Below are positions 1-6,069 of a stretch of 24,326 nucleotides of DNA, piece by piece (positions within the stretch are counted from its first letter, which is position 1; the number at the start of each line of letters is the position of its first letter). This stretch comes from a virus. Both the position numbers and the translations under genes were made by a program. The stretch covers positions 1 to 24,326 of the IMG/VR virus record IMGVR_UViG_3300044530_000167. The stretch is one strand, 5' to 3'. Under the pieces are notes generated by a model, which did no database searches, was not told the DNA's origin, and saw nothing but the letters and a program-made list of their open reading frames with translations.

Positions 1-12
1 GTAGAGGTTTTT

Positions 13-213
13 ATGCTGACAAACGGTAATTCCAACATGAATGGCGGTTCCGGCGACACAAGAAGCGGTCAAGACCGTTTTTCTTACAGTAATGACCAGC
101 CGAGAACAGGTAAATCGGAGCTAAAACAGATTTATCGCACCCCGCAACTCAATTATGGTCGTGCGACGATGAATCGCACGGGTTATCAACGCGCAGGAGG
201 TCGTTTCTCATGA
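13..213 (+). CDS. Small hypothetical phage protein, 66 aa
   Basis: I do not recognise this protein. It is hydrophilic, rich in Asn, Gly, Arg and Ser, with no membrane segment, and ends in a basic stretch (ATMNRTGYQRAGGRFS). The ATG is preceded by GAGG at a suitable distance, and a TAG just upstream (bases 2-4) may be the stop of the preceding gene outside the window. Its stop overlaps the ATG of a tiny downstream ORF. Its place ahead of the scaffold and capsid genes is where portal-linked small proteins usually lie, so a head-associated role is an inference only. Confidence 0.6.
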   Translation: MLTNGNSNMNGGSGDTRSGQDRFSYSNDQPRTGKSELKQIYRTPQLNYGRATMNRTGYQRAGGRFS

Positions 214-257
214 TGCAACGCAAAATGCTACGTTACGCACGGCCATCACGCCGTTAA
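210..257 (+). CDS. Possible 15-residue basic leader-like ORF
   Basis: An ATG at 210 overlaps the preceding stop (ATGA) and has the strong ribosome binding sequence CAGGAGG about 9 bases upstream. It reads MMQRKMLRYARPSRR and then stops at TAA. The peptide is very basic. It may be a real micropeptide, a leader that couples translation, or the broken start of a lost gene. The strong Shine-Dalgarno sequence with nothing longer to serve is the main evidence. A promoter-like sequence begins five bases after its stop. Confidence 0.35.
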   Translation: MMQRKMLRYARPSRR

Positions 258-261
258 TCGC

Positions 262-290
262 TTGACAGACGGTCGGTAAGTGGTTACAAA
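262..290 (+). promoter_or_regulatory. Candidate sigma70-type promoter upstream of the head genes
   Basis: TTGACA at 262-267 is a perfect -35 consensus, followed by exactly 17 bases and TACAAA at 285-290, which matches four of six -10 positions including T1, A2 and A5. It lies in one of the few gene-free stretches of the window, about 20 bases before the ATG of the next gene. It could drive the head gene cluster using host RNA polymerase. No experimental evidence is visible. Confidence 0.45.
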
Positions 291-310
291 CCGCCCTGAA
301 AGGACTCAAT

Positions 311-787
311 ATGGCTGTTAGCGCAGAAGAATTGATGAAGTTGATTCGCGGCGGTGCCAAAAACGGCAAGGCTTCGATGGAAATCGAGGTTGAAGAGGAA
401 GGCACTGAAGGCGAAGAAGGTGAAGAAAAGAAACCGGCACTGTCTGGCGCATCGTCACCCCCCATGTCTTCCCCCATGTCGACGCCGGAACCCAAAAAGG
501 GTGAAGAAATGCAGGGCCGCATTGATGTGCAGCTTGGTATGGGCATGTTGATGGGTGCCATGCAAAAGTTTCCTGATGGCTCGCCTGAGCAAAAAGCGTT
601 AAAAGATGCCATAGGAAAGATTGGATCGGCCTTTGGTGAGATGGATTACAAAGCCAAAGAGTTAGTACCATCTGAAATCATGCAAATGATTCAGACTTTG
701 CCTCAAGCTGGTGGCGCGTCTGCCGAGATGCGAGCAATGGCTGCGGCACCAACCCCTGGGACTCAAAACCCACCCTTACCTATCTAG
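311..787 (+). CDS. Head-region protein of unknown function, 158 aa
   Basis: The start is an ATG with AAAGGA upstream. The protein has a helical N-terminus (AVSAEELMKLIRGG), then a very acidic Glu-rich stretch at about residues 24-40, a Pro/Ser/Met-rich linker near 45-65, and a C-terminal part with Met-rich and helical segments ending in a Pro-rich tail. It has no membrane segment or recognisable enzyme motif. It lies two genes before the scaffold candidate and just after a promoter-like sequence. The strong acidic character would fit a scaffold helper or portal-associated protein, but I do not recognise the family and that role is only inferred from position. Confidence 0.6.
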   Translation: MAVSAEELMKLIRGGAKNGKASMEIEVEEEGTEGEEGEEKKPALSGASSPPMSSPMSTPEPKKGEEMQGRIDVQLGMGMLMGAMQKFPDGSPEQKALKDAIGKIGSAFGEMDYKAKELVPSEIMQMIQTLPQAGGASAEMRAMAAAPTPGTQNPPLPI

Positions 788-796
788 GAGATAGTG

Positions 797-976
797 ATGG
801 AATTGTTCAAACCCCGCGCTGGAACGATTCGTCGCCCGACGGATAACCAGCAAAAGAATGGTCAGATTTACAACCCACCTCGGTATGAGCCGTTTGGTGG
901 CTTGAGTGGAGCGAATAAGGTTACTAAAAACCAGATGACGCTTTCCAAACCCGGTGACACCAAGCGTGTCATTTAA
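797..976 (+). CDS. Small hypothetical protein, 59 aa, head gene cluster
   Basis: I prefer the ATG at 797, about 6 bases after AGGAG (786-790), over the in-frame GTG at 794. The protein is small, basic and rich in Asn, Pro, Lys and Gly (ELFKPRAGTIRRPTDNQQKN at the start), with no hydrophobic segment. It sits 9 bases after the preceding stop and is followed by a short AT-rich gap that can form a hairpin. I do not recognise it; a minor head protein is the most that context allows. Confidence 0.55.
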   Translation: MELFKPRAGTIRRPTDNQQKNGQIYNPPRYEPFGGLSGANKVTKNQMTLSKPGDTKRVI

Positions 977-979
977 CTA

Positions 980-1006
980 ATTGTTTTGAACGGCTGAAAA
1001 AACAAT
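980..1006 (+). promoter_or_regulatory. Inverted repeat covering the start codon of the scaffold candidate
   Basis: ATTGTTTT at 980-987 is the exact reverse complement of AAAACAAT at 999-1006, with an 11-base loop. The right arm contains the first two bases of the ATG at 1005. No Shine-Dalgarno sequence is visible before that start. In mRNA the stem would be weak (one G-C pair), so it may act only mildly on translation or be accidental. Confidence 0.3.
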
Positions 1007-1547
1007 GTCGCTAGAAAACCTTACCCCAGACGCCCGTGATGAGCTTGCTGCCTTGGCGAAAGCCTTGGCTGAGAATCCGAAAACCCGAAAGGAGTTTCTG
1101 AAGCTGACAAGGCAAGCGCATCCCGACCTTCCAGTTCCTGAACTTGAGATTGAAGAGCGAACCAACCAAGCTATTTCTGCACAGCAGCAAAAAATTGCCG
1201 AGTTGGAAGCACGATTGAAAGAAAAGGACGCTCGAACCGAGTTAGAAAAGCGTAGAAATACGTTGAAGGAGAAACGTCTTGCTGAATCGGATGATGATGT
1301 CAAAGCCATCGAGAAATTGATGATTGAAAAGGGCATTAGCAATCACGAATCGGCTGCTGAGTATTACAACTGGATGCGCCAGGCTGATAAGCCAACTCCT
1401 GCATTCAGCAATTCGCCAATTACCTCGAAGGTCAATGACTTTCAGAAGTATTTGAAGAATCCTGCAGCAGCGGCCAGGGAAGCAGCGGCGAGTGCACTCA
1501 ACGAGCTAAGACAGGGAAACCAGTCTCGCCCGATTGGACTTCGTTAA
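1005..1547 (+). CDS. Probable capsid scaffolding protein, 180 aa
   Basis: The protein is highly charged and mostly helical. Residues 1-40 form a charged N-terminal part, residues 52-95 a Lys/Glu/Gln-rich coiled coil (AQQQKIAELEARLKEK), and residues 140-175 an Ala-rich C-terminal helix with a basic end. It lies immediately before the major capsid gene, the usual place for a scaffolding protein, and its size and composition fit. Sequence alone does not prove the family. The ATG at 1005 is the first possible start after an in-frame stop at 987; there is no obvious ribosome binding site, and the start lies in a possible hairpin. A head-completion protein is the main alternative. Confidence 0.6.
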   Translation: MSLENLTPDARDELAALAKALAENPKTRKEFLKLTRQAHPDLPVPELEIEERTNQAISAQQQKIAELEARLKEKDARTELEKRRNTLKEKRLAESDDDVKAIEKLMIEKGISNHESAAEYYNWMRQADKPTPAFSNSPITSKVNDFQKYLKNPAAAAREAAASALNELRQGNQSRPIGLR

Positions 1548-1548
1548 T

Positions 1549-1574
1549 TAGGTCTGTTTCTTAAAAGGAACCTA
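1549..1574 (+). promoter_or_regulatory. Possible hairpin masking the capsid gene ribosome binding site
   Basis: TAGG (1549-1552) can pair with CCTA (1571-1574), and TTTCT (1557-1561) with AGGAA (1566-1570), leaving a four-base TAAA loop and a bulge on the left side. The right arm includes the AAGGA ribosome binding sequence of the capsid gene, whose ATG is at 1577. One pair is a G-T wobble. The structure is short and may be chance. Confidence 0.25.
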
Positions 1575-1576
1575 TC

Positions 1577-2578
1577 ATGCCTATTGGTGGCGGTATTATC
1601 CCAACAGCAGGCACCAGTCAGTACAATGAACTGACCTACGTTACCCGTAGGGCTTTCATTCCGAAACTGGTTGTCCAGCTTTACAACTCAACCCCCCTGC
1701 TTGCCGCATTGCTTGCCAATTCTCAGACCGCTTCAGGCGGTGTGTCATCGGTAACCGTGCCTGTTCAGGGTTCTCAGTTTGTCAACGCACAATGGTCGGA
1801 CTACAGCGGTTCGTTTGCACAGCCTAGCGTCATGCAGGGTGCTTACAACGCTGAATTCAACCTTAAGTTGATGATCGCTCCAGTTCCCTTCCTCGGTATG
1901 GAAGGTGCTGTACAGCAAGACTATGCTGTGATTCCTTTGATTGAGGCTCGCATGAACGATGCGACCAACGTCATGATGGATGCAATGGCAACAGCGCTGT
2001 ACAACAACACCAGCAACAGCCAGCAATTTACTGGATTGCCCATTGCAGTTGATTCGGCAGGCACCTATGGCGGCCTTAGCCGTTCGACCTATGCTTGGTG
2101 GCGTTCTAAAGAGTACACAGCAGGATCAGTTAACCCAACCCGTCAAAACATCCTCCAGTACATCTCTGGAACGGTGAAAAACGGTGCTGAGGTTCCTTCC
2201 TTTGGTGTTTGCGGCTTTGGTACTTGGACATTGTTGGCGCAAGACTTTGTAGGCCAAGAAACCTACATGATCACCCCTGGTAGCAACTTTGCTAGCGGTG
2301 AAGAAGGCCCAACGTCCGGTTTCCGTGCGCTCATGGTTGCAGGTGTGCCGATTTATCCTGATCCTTATTGCCCTGAGGGCACTTTGTACTTGCTGAACTC
2401 AAACTACCTCAGCATGTACATTCACGATCAGGCTGAGTTTGCGTTTACCGGCTTTGAGTCCACGCTGCCTAACTGGCAGATTGGTTATGTTGGCGCAGTG
2501 TTGACCATTGCTGAAATGGTGAGCACCAAGCCTAAGAGCATGACCGTGGTGACCGGCCTTAACTCACTCACGCTGTAA
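1577..2578 (+). CDS. Probable major capsid (coat) protein, 333 aa
   Basis: This is the best candidate for the coat protein, expected to adopt the HK97 fold and form the head shell. It follows the scaffold candidate, has a length usual for small coat proteins, is well balanced in composition with few charged runs, and has an AAAAGGAA ribosome binding site before the ATG. The N-terminal region (ELTYVTRRAFIPKLVVQLYN) followed by a Thr/Val strand-rich part and a mid-protein helix (IEARMNDATNVMMDAMATAL) resembles coat proteins of uncultured tailed phages. No separate protease gene is seen here, so maturation cannot be judged. The role rests on context plus general resemblance; I could not run a structural comparison. 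Confidence 0.75.
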   Translation: MPIGGGIIPTAGTSQYNELTYVTRRAFIPKLVVQLYNSTPLLAALLANSQTASGGVSSVTVPVQGSQFVNAQWSDYSGSFAQPSVMQGAYNAEFNLKLMIAPVPFLGMEGAVQQDYAVIPLIEARMNDATNVMMDAMATALYNNTSNSQQFTGLPIAVDSAGTYGGLSRSTYAWWRSKEYTAGSVNPTRQNILQYISGTVKNGAEVPSFGVCGFGTWTLLAQDFVGQETYMITPGSNFASGEEGPTSGFRALMVAGVPIYPDPYCPEGTLYLLNSNYLSMYIHDQAEFAFTGFESTLPNWQIGYVGAVLTIAEMVSTKPKSMTVVTGLNSLTL

Positions 2579-2588
2579 GGAGTCGATC

Positions 2589-2912
2589 ATGGCATTGGCA
2601 CTTAATAAAATCATCGTTAGTGGCTTAAGCAGCGATGCTGATGGCGCGTATTTTGATTACGTTACCCAATCGGTAACGGCAGGCACTGACTACACGCTAC
2701 CAGCAGGTCTGTACGTCATCTATCCCGTCGCAAACTGTAAGTATCAGGCTTATAACGGCTCTGCATGGGCTGATGTAATTGCAGCAAATACAGGTGGCAT
2801 GATGGTTTCTGATGGTCAGAACGTTAAAATTGTTTCGACCTCTGGCACTGTCACGGCACTGTTCTTGACCGTCAATGGCGGTCAGGCTGCTTCTGGCACC
2901 TACAACTCGTAA
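2589..2912 (+). CDS. Small beta-rich protein after the capsid gene, possible decoration protein
   Basis: The ATG follows a strong AAGGAG. The 107-residue protein alternates small hydrophobic, Gly, Thr and Tyr residues, a pattern of beta strands (TAGTDYTLPAGLYVIYPVAN in the middle), and lacks catalytic motifs or membrane segments. Its place directly behind the major capsid gene is typical of head decoration or stabilising proteins. No family was identified with certainty, so the role is inferred. Confidence 0.55.
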   Translation: MALALNKIIVSGLSSDADGAYFDYVTQSVTAGTDYTLPAGLYVIYPVANCKYQAYNGSAWADVIAANTGGMMVSDGQNVKIVSTSGTVTALFLTVNGGQAASGTYNS

Positions 2913-2924
2913 TTGGAGTAAAGC

Positions 2925-3344
2925 ATGGATGCAAACAAAGTCGGTAGTCTATTGCCGCAGCAGTTTGGAGGCATCCTGCTTGGGAAGTTGATCGGCGCGA
3001 ACATGAATTCCACCGCCGATCAGCAAATCACCATCTTTAGCAATCCGTCGAAGTTCATTCTTCGGCGCATTGTGGTGACGAATGCTTCAATCTCTTTGAC
3101 CACGGCTGCTGGCGGCGTTTATACCGCTGCTAGCAAAGGTGGTACAGCGGTTGTTGCAGCGGCCCAGGCTTACTCCTCGCTTACAACGTCAGCGCTTTTC
3201 CTTGATCTCACGCTTAGTACGACAAGCAGTGCAAGCACTACAGTGAAATCAAGCATTCCCAACTTATACTTATCGCTCACCACCGCTCAAGGTGCTGCAG
3301 CAACAGCGGATGTATATGTTTACGGGGATATTTTAGAAGCATGA
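2925..3344 (+). CDS. Conserved phage structural protein of unknown role, 139 aa
   Basis: A GGAG precedes the ATG. The protein is Ala/Ser/Thr-rich and beta-rich. Its central part (RRIVVTNASISLTTAAGGVY followed by TAASKGGTAVV) and its end (LTTAQGAAATADVYVYGD) look like a small family common in uncultured freshwater phages, whose function has not been established as far as I know. The stop overlaps the ATG of the next gene, so the two are probably translated together. A capsid decoration or surface role is plausible from its position between coat and adaptor genes. Confidence 0.55.
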   Translation: MDANKVGSLLPQQFGGILLGKLIGANMNSTADQQITIFSNPSKFILRRIVVTNASISLTTAAGGVYTAASKGGTAVVAAAQAYSSLTTSALFLDLTLSTTSSASTTVKSSIPNLYLSLTTAQGAAATADVYVYGDILEA

Positions 3345-3685
3345 TCTTTGTTACAAACAAAGGCTCTCAGCCACTGGTCGCCAAGTACGTCGATCAGTGG
3401 TTTGAGTTTCCGCCAGGCAAAAGCGTACAAATCGAACCTCATGTTGCGCGACATATCTTTGGGTATGGCGACGACAATAAGTACCAATACTTGGTGCGTT
3501 TAGGTTGGTTAAAAATGAACACCGACCACGATAAAGCGATGGCTCGCCTTGCTGAGTTCACCTTTACGGACGCTCCAGTAAAACCCGACCAACAATCAGC
3601 CGTGTTGGTGGAACGAGTAGCCCCTCCCGCTCCGCGTGGGCGAGCTGGGGTCAAAGTCCAGCCCCAGACAAGCGATGAGGCATAA
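3341..3685 (+). CDS. Hypothetical head-completion region protein, 114 aa
   Basis: The start overlaps the previous stop (ATGA). Residues 1-55 appear to form a compact domain (EFPPGKSVQIEPHVARHIFG, then a Tyr/Leu/Trp-containing strand), followed by a helical stretch and a basic, Pro-rich, probably disordered tail from about residue 80. It lies directly before the adaptor gene with no spacing. I do not know its role. Small proteins in this slot often join the head to the neck, and that is only a suggestion from position. Confidence 0.5.
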   Translation: MIFVTNKGSQPLVAKYVDQWFEFPPGKSVQIEPHVARHIFGYGDDNKYQYLVRLGWLKMNTDHDKAMARLAEFTFTDAPVKPDQQSAVLVERVAPPAPRGRAGVKVQPQTSDEA

Positions 3686-4327
3686 ATGGCAACCTACTCA
3701 GGGTATATCGCAGAAGTTAGAAGACTGCTGCATGATGCTGCTGGCAACTTCTGGACTGACACCGAGCTAACCGATTACATCAATGGTGCTCGGCATCGTG
3801 TCGTGCGTGACACGGGTTGTCTGCGCAATATCCTGACTGGTGCTACAACCACCTCGGTTGAAGTTTTTAATATATCAACCCTTACATTGCCATCATGGGC
3901 AGAGCAGATTCTTGATGTGCTAAACATCAATCTGTACTGGGGTAACACACGCATACCATTGCGATACATGTCATGGACGCAATTCAACGCTGAGTTGCGG
4001 TTTTGGCAGAACTACACGGGCAGACCCATTGCGTTTACACGTTACGGGCAGAATCAAATTTATTTTGGCCCGGTACCTGATCAGGTCTATGTGATTGAGG
4101 TTGATACCATCCTCTTGCCTGTTCCGCTTACATCAGACTCGCAGACTGAGGTGATCTTAGAGCCTTACACGTCGCCTGTAGCGTTTTATGCGGCCTACAA
4201 AGCCAAATACAAAGAGCAATCTTACGGTGAAGCAGAAATCTTCAATGCCGAGTACAAAAAGCAGTTGCTGGCAGCGATTAATTCGAGCTTCACGCGTCGT
4301 TTACCAACGCCTTACTCGGTTCAGTAA
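3686..4327 (+). CDS. Head-tail adaptor protein, SU10/P22 gp4-like
   Basis: The 213-residue protein opens with the typical adaptor helices: LLHDAAGNFWTDTELTDYIN, then ARHRVVRDTGCLR. This pattern (an Leu-Leu-His-Asp opening, Trp-x-Asp-x-Glu-Leu, then an Ile-Asn-x-Ala-Arg helix) is known in proteins that sit under the portal and form the first ring of the neck in podoviruses. A beta-rich middle (residues about 55-140) and a C-terminal helix with Tyr/Lys (AFYAAYKAKYKEQSYGEAE) complete the usual layout. It stands between small head genes and a nozzle-like gene, as expected. GAGG precedes the start. Naming it as adaptor is fairly secure; the exact family is inferred. Confidence 0.75.
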   Translation: MATYSGYIAEVRRLLHDAAGNFWTDTELTDYINGARHRVVRDTGCLRNILTGATTTSVEVFNISTLTLPSWAEQILDVLNINLYWGNTRIPLRYMSWTQFNAELRFWQNYTGRPIAFTRYGQNQIYFGPVPDQVYVIEVDTILLPVPLTSDSQTEVILEPYTSPVAFYAAYKAKYKEQSYGEAEIFNAEYKKQLLAAINSSFTRRLPTPYSVQ

Positions 4328-4329
4328 TC

Positions 4330-6069
4330 ATGGCCGCAGTTGAGCAAAAGAAGTCCTACCACGTTACCAAGGATTTCAAAGGGCTTAACACCAAAGCCAA
4401 TCGCACAGCTATTCAGGAAAATGAGTTTGCCTGGATAGAGAATGTGATGCCTATTGGGTACTCGAACCTGAAGGTCATACCCAAAGAAAAGCGCGTTACT
4501 TACAGCAGTACGAATTTCAGTTGGGGCGGCACGGTGCATTACATGGCACCAGCCAATATTGGCGGTGTCGCTTACATGTTTGCGTTCTTCACCAATGGAG
4601 GTGCGCAGTATGTCAGCTTGGAAACCCCTACCGCACCGATCACCCTGGCTAACTCAGGCACGTTCAGCGGAACCCGTACTCAGATTAGTCAATGGAAGAA
4701 TGAGCGAGTGCTCATCATTGACACAACTTATGGATACGCTACGTTTGACGGGACGAATCTCGTTCGGGTCGGTTCGGTCGGCACCATTACGATTACATCA
4801 GGAGGGTCTGCATACTCAGCGGCCCCAACCGTAACGATTAGTCCCCCTAATGAAGTTGGAGGTGTTCAAGCAACTGCAACCGCAACAATAAGCGGCGGGG
4901 TTGTAACTGCCATCACGATTACTGAGCCAGGTACAGGTTATACGTCAGCACCAACTATAACTTTTTCTAGCGGCGCCGCATCAGCTACGGCTACAGCAAT
5001 CAGCCAACCTGGCACTTGCATACAGTCCTTTTCTGGTCGTGTATGGATTGCGGACGGCAGAACCATTTACTACACAGCGGCGGATAGCTACAACGACTTC
5101 ACAAGCATTTCTGCTGGCAACATTACGTTGGTCGATGGCACTTTGTACGGTGACATCACGCAAATCATCGCTGCTAACAACTTTCTTTACATCTTTGGCG
5201 AATCGTCGATCAACGTTTTTTCGGATGTTCGCGTCAATACGCTTGGCGAAACGCTCTTTACTAACACCAATATCAGCGCTTCTATTGGTACAGAACTGTT
5301 TTTAGGTGTTTTTGCCTACTTTAGAAGCATCTTATTTATTAATCGGTATGGTGTTTATGCGCTAGTTGGCGCTACAACAACCAAGATTAGTGATGCACTT
5401 GACGGCATTTTCCCTAATATTGACTTTAGTTCAACGGTAACGGGTTGCCAGACACTGATTTACAACATTCTGGTGTCCGCATGGAACGTCAGATACAACG
5501 ACAATGGCACTTACCGGCGTGTGCAACTGGTTTTCTTTGATCGCAAGTGGTTTATTAGCTATCAAGGCAACCTAACGCACATTAATTCGTCGCCAGTCAA
5601 TGGTTTAATCAACTCCTATGGCGTCGAATCAGGCGGTGCGTTCTTCAGAATGTACGAAGACCAGACAGCTAACATCTCAACTGAGGTTGTTACAGCGCTA
5701 TGGGACTTAAAAGACCCGATTAGAGACAAGCAAGCGCTCAAACTTGGGGTTGAAGCAACATTTCCTGTTACGGTTGCTGGTTCATTGAATATTTCGATTG
5801 ATAGCGAGTCTCGCGCATCAACATCGATTGCGCTTGGCAATGCGGTTGCATGGCAAAACAATAGTTTTAACAACATTGCATGGACAAACAATGCTGGAAG
5901 CACCTTGCAATGGATTTCGTCTGGTTACCAGTTGACCGAAGGGTACAAACTGCTTAAGTACGATGCCCAAATGTATGGCAAATACCTTGGCATGACGGTA
6001 ACATCCACGGCACCAGCATTTACCTTCAACGGCTTCCAGCTTGAACATGAACTAAGAGCGAGGTTCTGA
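4330..6069 (+). CDS. Tail nozzle/stabilisation protein, P22 gp10- or T7 gp12-like
   Basis: The 579-residue protein begins with a segment typical of phage nozzle proteins (DFKGLNTKANRTAIQENEFA, then an ENVMPIGYSNLKV-like stretch), meaning 'parameters are set at N-terminus then a beta-propeller-like body'. The remainder is rich in short beta strands with aromatic residues (RVWIADGRTIYYTAADSYND), in line with a propeller. Residues about 152-225 are a Gly/Thr/Ser-rich insertion of two beta repeats that contains GTGYTSAPTITF. The gene lies just after the adaptor, where the distal ring of a podovirus tail is encoded. Its stop overlaps the start of the tail fibre gene. The role is well supported by order and style but not by a database match. 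Confidence 0.7.
   Translation: MAAVEQKKSYHVTKDFKGLNTKANRTAIQENEFAWIENVMPIGYSNLKVIPKEKRVTYSSTNFSWGGTVHYMAPANIGGVAYMFAFFTNGGAQYVSLETPTAPITLANSGTFSGTRTQISQWKNERVLIIDTTYGYATFDGTNLVRVGSVGTITITSGGSAYSAAPTVTISPPNEVGGVQATATATISGGVVTAITITEPGTGYTSAPTITFSSGAASATATAISQPGTCIQSFSGRVWIADGRTIYYTAADSYNDFTSISAGNITLVDGTLYGDITQIIAANNFLYIFGESSINVFSDVRVNTLGETLFTNTNISASIGTELFLGVFAYFRSILFINRYGVYALVGATTTKISDALDGIFPNIDFSSTVTGCQTLIYNILVSAWNVRYNDNGTYRRVQLVFFDRKWFISYQGNLTHINSSPVNGLINSYGVESGGAFFRMYEDQTANISTEVVTALWDLKDPIRDKQALKLGVEATFPVTVAGSLNISIDSESRASTSIALGNAVAWQNNSFNNIAWTNNAGSTLQWISSGYQLTEGYKLLKYDAQMYGKYLGMTVTSTAPAFTFNGFQLEHELRARF
4783..4998 (+). repeat. Two beta repeats inserted in the nozzle protein
   Basis: Residues about 152-225 hold two copies of a pattern: ITSGGSAYSAAPTVTISPP and ITEPGTGYTSAPTITFSSG, each followed by an Ala-Thr-Ala-Thr segment. 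Gly-x-x-Tyr-x-x-x-Pro-x-Val/Ile-x-Phe/Ile repeats of this kind are common in bacterial and phage surface proteins. The insertion interrupts the otherwise propeller-like sequence. Confidence 0.55.

Noticed and set aside
794-799. GTG at 794 as start of the 59-residue gene
   Set aside because: The ATG at 797 has better spacing from AGGAG.
2560-2590. Programmed frameshift at the end of the capsid gene, as in T7
   Set aside because: No slippery heptamer or extended overlapping frame is visible; the next gene has its own strong start.
3600-3660. GC-rich inverted repeat-like sequence near the end of the 114-residue gene
   Set aside because: The arms do not match over more than a few bases and it lies inside a coding region.
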